Source: DATJZH01 sp035499215 (GTDB lineage Bacteria; Actinomycetota; Actinomycetes; Streptosporangiales; Streptosporangiaceae). From it: DNA of 6,828 nt. The position numbers were made by a program, and so were the translations under genes. The notes below the pieces were generated by a model. It was given only the letters and a program-made list of their open reading frames with translations. It made no database searches and was not told where the DNA came from. The stretch is from assembly GCA_035499215.1 (NCBI GenBank), contig DATJZH010000153.1, positions 1 to 6,828 of the forward strand, read 5' to 3'. This document shows, piece by piece, positions 1-5,794 of this stretch (the first letter of the stretch is position 1; each line of letters opens with the position of its first letter).

Positions 1-725
1 CGGATGCCCGGCCCGGGGGCCCAGTATCGGATGTCCGCGGCGTGGAGCTGGATTCTCCCGCCCAGGCCGGCCAGCCGAAGTTCCCGGCGGGCGGCGTCGA
101 TGACGGCTTCGGCGAGATCGATGCCGTCGACCAGGACCTGCGGGGCGACGCCCGCGGCGATCCTGGAGTAGATCGCGGTGCCGCAGCCGACGTCGAGGAT
201 CCTGCCGGGACGGGTCTCGCCGATCACTGCAGTCAAGTAGGACGCGATGAACGGCGTCGCGGCCTGCGACACCTGGGCGATGTCGTCGGCGTACTGGTCC
301 AGGTCGGTGCGGCCGTCACCGGCCTTCGAGCTCAGCAATGCCTCAAGGTCGGCGTAAGGGCCGGTCTGGTAATCCAGCATCGATCGGTAGTGAGCGCGCA
401 GGACAGTGTCTCCGGCCGCGACGGCGCGCGCCCGGCGCCCGCGGACACGGTACCGGCCGCCGCGCTGAGTGATCTCGCCGAGCTCGGTTCCGATATCGAG
501 CCAGGCCTGCAGACGTTCGTGCCGGACGCAGCCTGTCTTCGCGGCGATCTCGGCGAAGGTTCCGCCCCCGCTCAGGTCGTCGAGAAGGCCAGCCCGGATC
601 GCGGAGCTAAGAAAGAGCGACCGGACGACGGCCCGGCTGTCGGTGATCGCCAGCGCTCGGGCCGTGGCGTGGCCGGCCCGGATGGTCTGGAAGATGCCGC
701 CTACCTGAGCGCGGGACAGGCTCAT
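1..725 (-). CDS. SAM-dependent methyltransferase, C-terminus cut by window edge
   Basis: Seen: an open minus-strand frame of 241 complete codons from an ATG at 725 to the left edge, so the C-terminal part is missing. Residues about 31-105 resemble the winged-helix/dimerisation region in front of many small-molecule methyltransferases (FLSSAIRAGLLDDL, then AEIAAKTG, then GGRYRVRG). Residues about 175-191 (RILDVGCGTAIYSRIAA) are the glycine-rich motif I that binds S-adenosylmethionine. D203 in VDGIDLAEAVIDAA fits the acidic residue that contacts the SAM ribose, and D231 in LHAADI fits the next conserved loop. The ATG shares its A with the TGA of the upstream ferritin-like/DUF362 gene (TGATG), and no good Shine-Dalgarno lies in front of it, so translational coupling is likely. 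Family knowledge suggests methyl transfer to O, N or C of a small molecule. The substrate is unknown, and a role in a shared pathway with the upstream gene is inference. Confidence 0.9.
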   Translation of the reverse strand, partial: MSLSRAQVGGIFQTIRAGHATARALAITDSRAVVRSLFLSSAIRAGLLDDLSGGGTFAEIAAKTGCVRHERLQAWLDIGTELGEITQRGGRYRVRGRRARAVAAGDTVLRAHYRSMLDYQTGPYADLEALLSSKAGDGRTDLDQYADDIAQVSQAATPFIASYLTAVIGETRPGRILDVGCGTAIYSRIAAGVAPQVLVDGIDLAEAVIDAARRELRLAGLGGRIQLHAADIRYWAPGPGI

Positions 726-2587
726 CAGCGGGTCCGCGCCGGGGCTCGAAGTCCGAACGCCCGCTGGCTTAGCCAGCGCACCCCGCGAGTTGCGGCACCG
801 GGCCTGCTCGTCGGGGGAAATGCTGCTAGGTCCATGGCCGGTACGAACAGTTCCCCGCGGTTGCTGAGGTACATGTAAATTGGGTAAGACACCGTGCCGA
901 GCCCGCGGAGCAGCGCTGAGGCGTGAGCACCACGCAGTTTCTCGCCGAGCTGCGGCCGCTCACCGTCGACAGTGAGCGGCGCCGGTTCAAGGCCGAACCA
1001 GTGATAGGCCTGCGCCACGATGGGGGCGCGCCGGGCGTCAGCAATTCCGAGGTCGGCCAGCACCGCTTCGTCCACGGCCAGGGCATCCGGGCCGGCGTAA
1101 ATGTACCGGATCTCGGCGGGGTGATGGCAGCCCATCACCCCGAACGGCCCGTCGGCGACGGGTGCCCATGCGTCGATGATCGCGAAGTCTGGCGGCGCGA
1201 CATCCAGGAGCATCATCGTCGCGGAGCGGAAGTCAACCCGGCGTCCGGCGTAGAAGGTGTCATCGATGGCGCCGGTACTGCCCTCCAGCGTCGACAGGCT
1301 GAGATGAGCGAACTCGGTCGGGTCCGTCCGCAGCTTCGGCATCACGATCCTGAGATCACTGTCCAGCCACGTCGCGCTGATGGCCTTCTGGACGAACCCG
1401 CGGTCGAAGGTGCGCGCCCGAAGGTCCTGGCTGATGTCAACGATCCGGTAGGAGGGCGAGTTGAACCCGAAATAGGCGGCGACCGATGCCACGGAGCGGT
1501 TCGCGAACAAGGTGCCGTACACCGTGGGCGCCTCCAGCACCGCGACATCCGGCACGCCGTGCCGCCGCAAGTAGCGAGCCACGCACTCGACCAGGTCAGG
1601 ATCGTTGACGTTCGAGTGATCACCCCGGTCATAGCCGAGCATGAACGAGACCCTGATCACTGCCGAGCGCGCACCGGCGGCCAGCGCATCCAGGCCCGCC
1701 CGGTCCAGGCACTGTTCCAGGACCGTGACCTTGTCCTCGTCGGTCCGCCCGCCGCGCACCGCGACCTTGGCCCGCGAACCGAAGGCCCGCCGTCCCGCGG
1801 GCTCATCCGCAGCGGCGCGCTGGACAGCAGGGACGAACCACGGACTAATCCGGGAAAGCTGCTCGGCCAGGCGCTCCGCCGGCAGGCCCGCGACAAGACG
1901 ATCGTCCTCCGTGAGCGCCTCGGTCAGCAGCCGGAACGCTGCCGCGTGCCGCGCCTCATCGTCGCGGATCCGCTTGAATGCGGCCCGTTCTTCCTCCGAC
2001 CTGGCAACCTGCACAAGACGCCGGTAGGCGAACTCGGCGCTGGCCTCCAGCGCCACGTTCAGTGCGCAATAGCGACGGAAAGTCTGATATCGCAGTTCCC
2101 GGGCAAGGGCCGCAGGCATTCTGTGGAGCGCACCAGCCGCTGCGACCAGGACGCTAGCAGCCCCGGTCCGAAACGGTGCCGATCGCGCCACGCGGTTGGT
2201 GGCGGTCGCCGATGTCCACCCCGACAGCGCGCCCTGGACCTGGCGGCCGTAGACCACAAGCGATGACGCCAGCCCGCCTGAGTCCAGCAGCAGGCCACGC
2301 GTGAACTCAGAGTGCAGCTGCTCATCCTTCCAGATCCACATCAGCGTCTGGCGGATAAGGGCACGCGCGTCCGCACCGACATCCAGATCCGCGACCCGTC
2401 CGGCCACCGCCTCTTCCCGGTAGGCCACAGCAACGATCTGCTCCCGTTCGAGCGCAAAAAGGAGCAACCGCTTGCGTTCCGCCCCGGGCCGCCCCCGGAA
2501 TTTCCGGCGCCACCGTCCTAGCAGGACGCCCACGTCCTCCAGCAACACCGCCTCGAGCTCGGCCACCTCACCCCCAAATTGGCTCAC
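725..2587 (-). CDS. Ferritin-like (putative diiron) domain fused to DUF362 domain, 620 aa
   Basis: Seen: 620 codons from a GTG at 2587, with GAGGGG six bases upstream (2594-2599), to a TGA overlapping the next gene's ATG. A GTG at codon 8 is an alternative start. The N-terminal part (about 1-260) is helical and carries the spaced Glu and ExxH pattern of ferritin-like four-helix bundles: E47 or E49 in LEREQ, E89-x-x-H92 (DEQLH), E181 or E185 in LEASAEFAY, and E211-x-x-H214 (DEARH). The C-terminal part (about 305-545) fits DUF362: an early strand IRVSFMLGYD, then VAVLEAPTVYGT, RIVMPKLRTDP, STLEGSTGAIDD, FAIIDAWAPVADGPFG and AGPDALAVDEAVLADLG. The ferredoxin-type cysteine cluster of some DUF362 proteins is absent; only four scattered Cys are visible. 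No signal peptide or membrane segment is seen, so it is probably cytoplasmic. Family knowledge allows metal-dependent oxidation or oxygenation by the first domain; DUF362 has no settled activity. The reaction is unknown. Confidence is high for the gene and moderate for the domains. Confidence 0.9.
   Translation of the reverse strand: MSQFGGEVAELEAVLLEDVGVLLGRWRRKFRGRPGAERKRLLLFALEREQIVAVAYREEAVAGRVADLDVGADARALIRQTLMWIWKDEQLHSEFTRGLLLDSGGLASSLVVYGRQVQGALSGWTSATATNRVARSAPFRTGAASVLVAAAGALHRMPAALARELRYQTFRRYCALNVALEASAEFAYRRLVQVARSEEERAAFKRIRDDEARHAAAFRLLTEALTEDDRLVAGLPAERLAEQLSRISPWFVPAVQRAAADEPAGRRAFGSRAKVAVRGGRTDEDKVTVLEQCLDRAGLDALAAGARSAVIRVSFMLGYDRGDHSNVNDPDLVECVARYLRRHGVPDVAVLEAPTVYGTLFANRSVASVAAYFGFNSPSYRIVDISQDLRARTFDRGFVQKAISATWLDSDLRIVMPKLRTDPTEFAHLSLSTLEGSTGAIDDTFYAGRRVDFRSATMMLLDVAPPDFAIIDAWAPVADGPFGVMGCHHPAEIRYIYAGPDALAVDEAVLADLGIADARRAPIVAQAYHWFGLEPAPLTVDGERPQLGEKLRGAHASALLRGLGTVSYPIYMYLSNRGELFVPAMDLAAFPPTSRPGAATRGVRWLSQRAFGLRAPARTR
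762..778. repeat. 7-bp inverted repeat inside the 3' end of the fusion gene
   Basis: CGCTGGC at 762-768 and GCCAGCG at 772-778 are perfect reverse complements around a 3-base loop. The repeat lies within the last 18 codons of the ferritin-like/DUF362 gene, about 37 bases before its stop and the overlapping methyltransferase start. It could form an mRNA hairpin near the coupling junction. It could equally be a chance product of GC-rich codons for RWLSQR. Confidence 0.4.
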
Positions 2588-2593
2588 CTTCAG

Positions 2594-2599
2594 CCCCTC
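2594..2599 (-). promoter_or_regulatory. Ribosome binding site for the ferritin-like/DUF362 gene
   Basis: On the minus strand GAGGGG precedes the GTG at 2587 with a six-base spacer (CTGAAG). This supports the GTG start of the long reading frame rather than the internal GTG at codon 8, which has only a G-run in front of it. Confidence 0.6.
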
Positions 2600-2671
2600 G
2601 CGCTTCCCGCACCCCCACCAGTATCACTGACCTGGCCAGCAGCCCTGGGAACGGTCCTTCTGGCCGAACAC

Positions 2672-2684
2672 CTCCGAGTCGGAG
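2672..2684. promoter_or_regulatory. 13-bp palindrome, possible operator upstream of the fusion gene
   Basis: CTCCGA-G-TCGGAG is a perfect odd-centred palindrome 85 bp upstream of the GTG at 2587, a position suited to a dimeric regulator. A weak GATACT-like -10 sequence lies between it and the gene on the minus strand, near 2629, without a convincing -35. No regulator gene is visible nearby, so operator function is inference. Confidence 0.3.
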
Positions 2685-2743
2685 ATTCAGCATCCCGCGC
2701 GCAAGCTGCCCCGTCGCGTCCTGGCCCGCGCCCGGATAGCCGA

Positions 2744-2850
2744 AGAAGACCCGACCACTTCCTGTTCACCGACATTGAGGGCTCGAGGCCGCTGCCGCGG
2801 CGGCTGGGGAAGGCGTTTACGCGCAGGAACATGAGTGTCTCGACGGGCAC
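2744..2850 (+). pseudogene. Remnant of a class III adenylate/guanylate cyclase domain
   Basis: Seen: in one plus-strand frame (from 2753) the sequence reads DHFLFTDIEGSRPLPRRLG. After about 2808 the family-like reading continues in another frame as EGVYAQEHECLDGH (2809-2850). Joined, these match the start of class III nucleotidyl cyclase domains, where FTDIEGS carries the first metal-binding aspartate and is followed by an RLG...YA...EH pattern. The rest of the domain, about 120 residues in the family, is not found downstream in any frame I read, and no start or ribosome binding site is evident. I infer a decayed fragment of a cyclase or of a cyclase/ATPase/TPR regulator, broken by a frameshift and a 3' deletion. 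It is too short to be functional. The motif is distinctive, but a chance match over this length cannot be fully excluded. Confidence 0.55.
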
Positions 2851-3355
2851 AGCACAGAAGCCTGGCCAGGCAGCGGCAGCTGCCAGCGCACGCCACCACC
2901 AGGCAAGACCCGCCCATCCCGGACCGGCCCGGCAGCTGACCGGCTCGCAGACCACCCGCATGGCGGGCACCAGCCCCAAATGGCAGCGCATCCAGAATGG
3001 GCACTTCTGCTGTACATTGCAACGCCGGCCATGGATCGCCAGGTGATGCGCACTAAACCGAAGTTACCGCCCGTTTTCTGGGTAATTCCGGGGCTGACCT
3101 GCGATTTTGCTGACGCTGGGGGTGGTTGTTCCTGGCTACGTCAAGGTGAGCGGGATCGGGGCGCCGATGAGGTCGAAGGCTTCCCGCTGGTCAGCGACGA
3201 GCCGGAACGCCTGCACAGCGAGCATGTCTGGCAGTTATGCGACGCCGGTGCGCGCCAGGTGATCGACCTGGCCGACCGGTAATCGTCGTACCGGAGATCA
3301 GGCCATTCGGTCTGCGGTCACTGCCGCGCACCTGCCGGTCACGACGGCCGCGGCG
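2851..3355. other. Non-coding or degenerate stretch with no recognisable gene
   Basis: No frame here gives a family I recognise. Part of it (about 3050-3120) is more AT-rich than its surroundings, as intergenic DNA often is. A plus-strand frame is open to a TAA at 3280-3282 and ends with the natural-looking stretch SEHVWQLCDAGARQVIDLADR. On the opposite strand an ATG at 3225 to a TAG at 3136 encodes 29 residues ending FDLIGAPIPLTLT, with a TAA in frame shortly upstream. Both have GC-rich third positions, and either could be the tail of a degraded gene. Neither has a visible ribosome binding site or a full-length domain. I call neither as a gene. Confidence 0.45.
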
Positions 3356-3373
3356 AACTATGTCTGCAACGGC

Positions 3374-3640
3374 GGCCGGGTAGTCCTGAATGCGGGCGGC
3401 AGTCTGGTTTCGACGCTTGCGATGAGCGGGGGCGCTGGGGATTCTGCAGGCTGCTCAAGGTTCTGTACGTTGCCGAGACCGCGCGGCATAAGGGCGTCGG
3501 CCGGCTTCTGATCCAGCGCTTGGACGAAATGGCGGTCCGGAACACGTGCAGCAGGGTGGAGGGGCGGGCGGACCAGGATAATCTCGCTGCGCAGAGCATC
3601 GGCCGCGCCAGCCTTGAGTGCGGCGGCGCAGCGCCGGGCG
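3374..3640 (+). pseudogene. Remnant of a GNAT family N-acetyltransferase
   Basis: Seen: from 3451 one plus-strand frame reads LLKVLYVAETARHKGVGRLL followed by IQRLDEMAV, then SRVEGRADQDNLAAQSIGR. This is the central GNAT pattern: the beta-4 strand (VLYV), the acetyl-CoA pyrophosphate loop R-x-x-G-x-G (RHKGVG, 3484-3501), the following helix, and the segment ending in D-x-N-x-x-A-x-x. The preceding beta-strand region appears in a different frame (about 3374-3429, GGRVVLNAGGSLVSTLAMSG), so a frameshift lies near 3430-3450. No start codon with a ribosome binding site is visible, and the usual GF motif near the end is not preserved (ASLECGG). Functional GNATs are about 150-180 residues and transfer acetyl from acetyl-CoA to an amine. 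I infer an inactivated copy. A short functional variant starting at TTG 3520 is unlikely because it would lack the CoA loop. Confidence 0.65.
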
Positions 3641-3667
3641 GCAGCGTGGTCGCGGTCCGGCCCGTCC

Positions 3668-3702
3668 ACCGGGCGGGCGGGCCGGGGAACCGGCCGCCCG
3701 GT
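3668..3702. repeat. GC-rich hairpin between GNAT and BtuF-like remnants
   Basis: ACCGGGCGG at 3668-3676 is the reverse complement of CCGCCCGGT at 3694-3702. A competing inner pairing exists between GGCCGG (3680-3685) and CCGGCC (3690-3695). It sits between the two remnants and could be an old terminator of the GNAT gene. There is no T-tract on either side, so the call is only structural. Confidence 0.4.
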
Positions 3703-3718
3703 CAATGCTGGACCGGTG

Positions 3719-4021
3719 CGGATCGTGTCGATGCTCCCCGCCCGCCACTGAGATCGTGTACGCGCTGGGGCTCGGTGATCAGTTCACCGGCCTCACTTTC
3801 GAGCGCGACGAGCCGCCCCGGGCGCGGAGAAGGCAATCGTCGTCGGCGGCCGGGAGACGGGCCGCATGACGCCGGGCGGGACCGACAGGGATGTGGGTGA
3901 GCAGCTGGCCGCCGGCCGCGACCTGTACACGCTCGACGCGGCCGCCCTCGCGGCGCTGAGCCCGGACCTGATCCTGACCCAGGACCTGTGCCGGGTACGC
4001 GCGCTGCCGTCCGGCCACGTC
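3719..4021 (+). pseudogene. Remnant of a BtuF-like cobalamin-binding ABC substrate-binding protein
   Basis: Seen: three consecutive pieces align to one protein but sit in alternating frames. RIVSMLP (3719-3739) is in frame with the third piece. ATEIVYALGLGDQFTGLTFE followed by RDEPPRA (3744-about 3824) is shifted by one. EKAIVVGGRETGRMTPGG, then EQLAAGRDLYTLDAAALAAL, SPDLILTQDLCRVRALPSGHV (3827-4021) returns to the first frame. The joined text matches the first third of BtuF/TroA-type substrate-binding proteins: the opening RIVSL-P-ATEI-Y-LG strand and helix, the DEP segment, then DLYTLD...L..L.PDLILTQ. In the family these bind vitamin B12 or a related ligand for an ABC importer. The second half of the protein is absent after 4021, and no partner permease gene is present. 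The uncorrected first frame meets TGA right after the first piece (3749-3751), so no product is expected. The two frameshifts nearly cancel; sequencing error is possible, but the missing C-terminal half argues for true decay. Confidence 0.75.
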
Positions 4022-4202
4022 GGCAAGCGTCGCCGTGGCTCAGCTGGCGAGTGTGGAGCTACCGGCGGCCCGAAGGCGGAAGCAGCGCCTGGGGGAGCCG
4101 TCGGCCGATGACGCCAGGCTGCTCGCCGCTGACTTCGAAGCCGACTACTTTGGGGCCGGCTCCGAGCCGCCGCGGTTTGCGGCGGTGGCCTCGCTTCACT
4201 GA
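4022..4202 (+). pseudogene. Unidentified coding-like 3' fragment ending at 4202
   Basis: A plus-strand frame without stops runs to a TGA at 4200-4202. It has mostly G/C third positions and a protein-like ending: RLGEPSADDARLLAADFEAD, then YFGAGSEPPRFAAVASLH. It lies in a different frame from the BtuF-like remnant just upstream, and its sequence does not continue that family as I know it. A GTG at 4032 could start a 56-residue peptide, but no ribosome binding site is clear. It ends six bases before the convergent permease stop. I read it as the tail of another degraded gene whose family I do not recognise. A chance open frame opposite nothing is also possible. Confidence 0.3.
4167..4185. terminator. 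Possible hairpin terminator downstream of the ABC operon
   Basis: CCGCCGC (4167-4173) and GCGGCGG (4179-4185) pair perfectly around a 5-base loop, 22 bases beyond the permease stop on the minus strand. A smaller CTGAC/GTCAG repeat (4199-4211) overlaps that stop. No T-run follows in the minus direction. Such T-poor hairpins are common at actinomycete gene ends, so this is a plausible but unproven terminator. Confidence 0.4.
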
Positions 4203-4207
4203 CCGGG

Positions 4208-5794
4208 TCAGAGCTTGCTGCGGATGGCGACCTGGAACAGTTCGGGCAGCCTGGGTTCGGCCGCGCTGGCGGCGATGCGCTGGCCGGCCCAGGCCAGCAT
4301 GATCCCGTACACGACTGCGGCGGCCGCCAGGACCGGCATCCGCACTACCGCGGTTGCAGAGCTGGTGAGCTCGACCGCCACCACCACCGGTATGACGCAG
4401 ACCCCGACACCGAGCAGGCTGCCGAACGTGCCCGCCAGCGATTGGCCCACGTAGCCCTCCGCCGCCCTGCGCACGGGGCTGCCGATGCGCCTTTCCATCG
4501 GGTACGGGGCTACGACGCTGAAGATGTTGCTCACGCCGAGGGCAGCTCCCAGCGCGGCGATTCCCAAGGCTAGAGCGAGAACGCCGTCGACCGGGTGGCC
4601 GGCCACGGCCATCAGACCAAAGGAGAACAGGGCCAGCAGCGGTATCCCGACCATGGCGAGCGCGATGTTCTGCCCGCAGAAGTAGGCGCGAAGCTCGCGG
4701 CGAGCGGTCAGGGCAACGGCTTCTGAGCCGAAGCCTGGCCCGGTCACGCCGACCGAGTTGGCGTGGAACACGCCCGTCATGGCGGCTCCCAGGCCGATGG
4801 CGAACAGGACCCCGCCCAGGTAGGCCGGGGTGGTGACGACGCGGAACGACGCCACGACCATGACGACGGCGATGATGCCCCAGTAGATCAGCGAGGTGGG
4901 CTCGCGGCGCTGGTAGATCAGGAACCTGGCGGCCACGGTGCCGGTCAGGCCGTACCTGGCGAAGGGCAGCGCGGCGCCCCTGACCTGGGATGCCTGAGTG
5001 GAGGTGTCGGCGGTCACCAGGGCGCGGCCCAGCGAGCGGATCCACAGCCAGCCGAGGACGCCGGTGACGGCGGCGAGGAGGACCAGGCGCAGCAGCGCCG
5101 TGCCCAGGCGTCCGGTGGAAGCGTCCTGGATCGCGTGCGCGGCCAGGCCAGGGGGAACCCAGCGGATCCAGCGGTCGACGCCGGCGAAGCTCGCGGCTCC
5201 CAGCCGGTGCTGAGCCGCGGCGTTCGGCACCACCTGGATGAAGAACTCATACAACGCGAAGATCGGCAGGACGAGAAAGGCCGCGAGGTCCCTGCCGCGG
5301 CGCGAGCGGAGCAGCCCGGCCAGTGCCGTGATGACGAACCGGGCAAGGGTGATGCAGAACAGCACCTGGAGCAGCACCGCCAGCACCGCGACGATTACGC
5401 CGGCCGCCCCCCGCGCCAGCCCGACGGTCACCCCCATCAGGCCGATCACGTTCGCGAGCGGCCAGGCTCCGGTGGCCGAGGCCGCCAGCAGGCCGATCGC
5501 GAGCGGGCGGGTCCGCAGCGGGTAGAGCGAGAGCGCCGCCGGGTCAAGCGTGCCGTCGAGGCCGAACACGAGAATCGGCAGGATCAGCCAGCCGAAGGCG
5601 AAGACGGTGAGCACGACGCTGGTCTCGTCGACGGCCGCGGCCTGGCCGCGCAGCAGGGCCAGGATGAAGAAAGTGCCCATCGCGAGCAGGCCCGCGATTA
5701 TCGTGCTGATGATGAACGACACCTTGGCGCGGGTGGATGCGCGCAGCGCGTTGAGCAGCATCCGGAGTTTCAGCTGGACGAGGAGCCGAGCCAC
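4208..5794 (-). CDS. ABC-2 type transporter permease, about 12 membrane segments, 528 aa
   Basis: Seen: 528 codons from GTG 5794 to TGA at 4208. An excellent AGGAGGAGGG (5801-5810) six bases upstream fixes the start, which lies 25 bp inside the end of the ATPase gene. Hydrophobic stretches at about 26-48, 61-79, 98-122, 132-158, 170-190, 235-252, 302-320, 323-341, 376-398, 403-422, 453-475 and 487-505 give roughly 12 membrane segments, as two repeated six-helix halves. The loop at about 344-375 (HANSVGVTGPGFGSEAVALT, then ARRELRAYFCGQN) resembles the conserved N-x-x-G-x-x-G...E/A...P/R region of actinobacterial exporter permeases of this size. There is no signal peptide. With the ATPase it should form an integral-membrane export complex, permease dimeric or pseudo-dimeric. 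The substrate (drug, lipid, peptide or other) cannot be deduced. The two genes are surely co-transcribed and translationally coupled. Confidence 0.9.
   Translation of the reverse strand: MARLLVQLKLRMLLNALRASTRAKVSFIISTIIAGLLAMGTFFILALLRGQAAAVDETSVVLTVFAFGWLILPILVFGLDGTLDPAALSLYPLRTRPLAIGLLAASATGAWPLANVIGLMGVTVGLARGAAGVIVAVLAVLLQVLFCITLARFVITALAGLLRSRRGRDLAAFLVLPIFALYEFFIQVVPNAAAQHRLGAASFAGVDRWIRWVPPGLAAHAIQDASTGRLGTALLRLVLLAAVTGVLGWLWIRSLGRALVTADTSTQASQVRGAALPFARYGLTGTVAARFLIYQRREPTSLIYWGIIAVVMVVASFRVVTTPAYLGGVLFAIGLGAAMTGVFHANSVGVTGPGFGSEAVALTARRELRAYFCGQNIALAMVGIPLLALFSFGLMAVAGHPVDGVLALALGIAALGAALGVSNIFSVVAPYPMERRIGSPVRRAAEGYVGQSLAGTFGSLLGVGVCVIPVVVAVELTSSATAVVRMPVLAAAAVVYGIMLAWAGQRIAASAAEPRLPELFQVAIRSKL

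Noticed and set aside
42..878. 278-codon plus-strand ORF
   Set aside because: Antisense to the methyltransferase, whose motifs are clear on the other strand; the translation is low-complexity Gly/Ala/Arg/Asp without a domain.
923..2266. 447-codon plus-strand ORF
   Set aside because: Lies opposite the ferritin-like/DUF362 gene; an Arg/Gly/His-rich shadow produced by GC-rich codons.
2590..3053. Several 78-133 codon minus-strand ORFs upstream of the fusion gene
   Set aside because: No domain or ribosome binding site, unusual Cys/Trp/Arg content, and they conflict with the cyclase-like remnant on the plus strand.
3640..3720. Cobalamin riboswitch in front of the BtuF-like remnant
   Set aside because: Only a GC hairpin is present and the space is too short; the B12-box pattern is not visible.
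3339..4026. Minus-strand ORFs opposite the GNAT and BtuF-like remnants
   Set aside because: Arg/Pro/Ser-rich translations without family resemblance; the recognisable motifs are on the plus strand.
4059..5045. 328-codon minus-strand ORF
   Set aside because: Overlaps the permease in another frame; Arg/Gly/Pro-rich with no domain, while the permease frame gives regular membrane helices.
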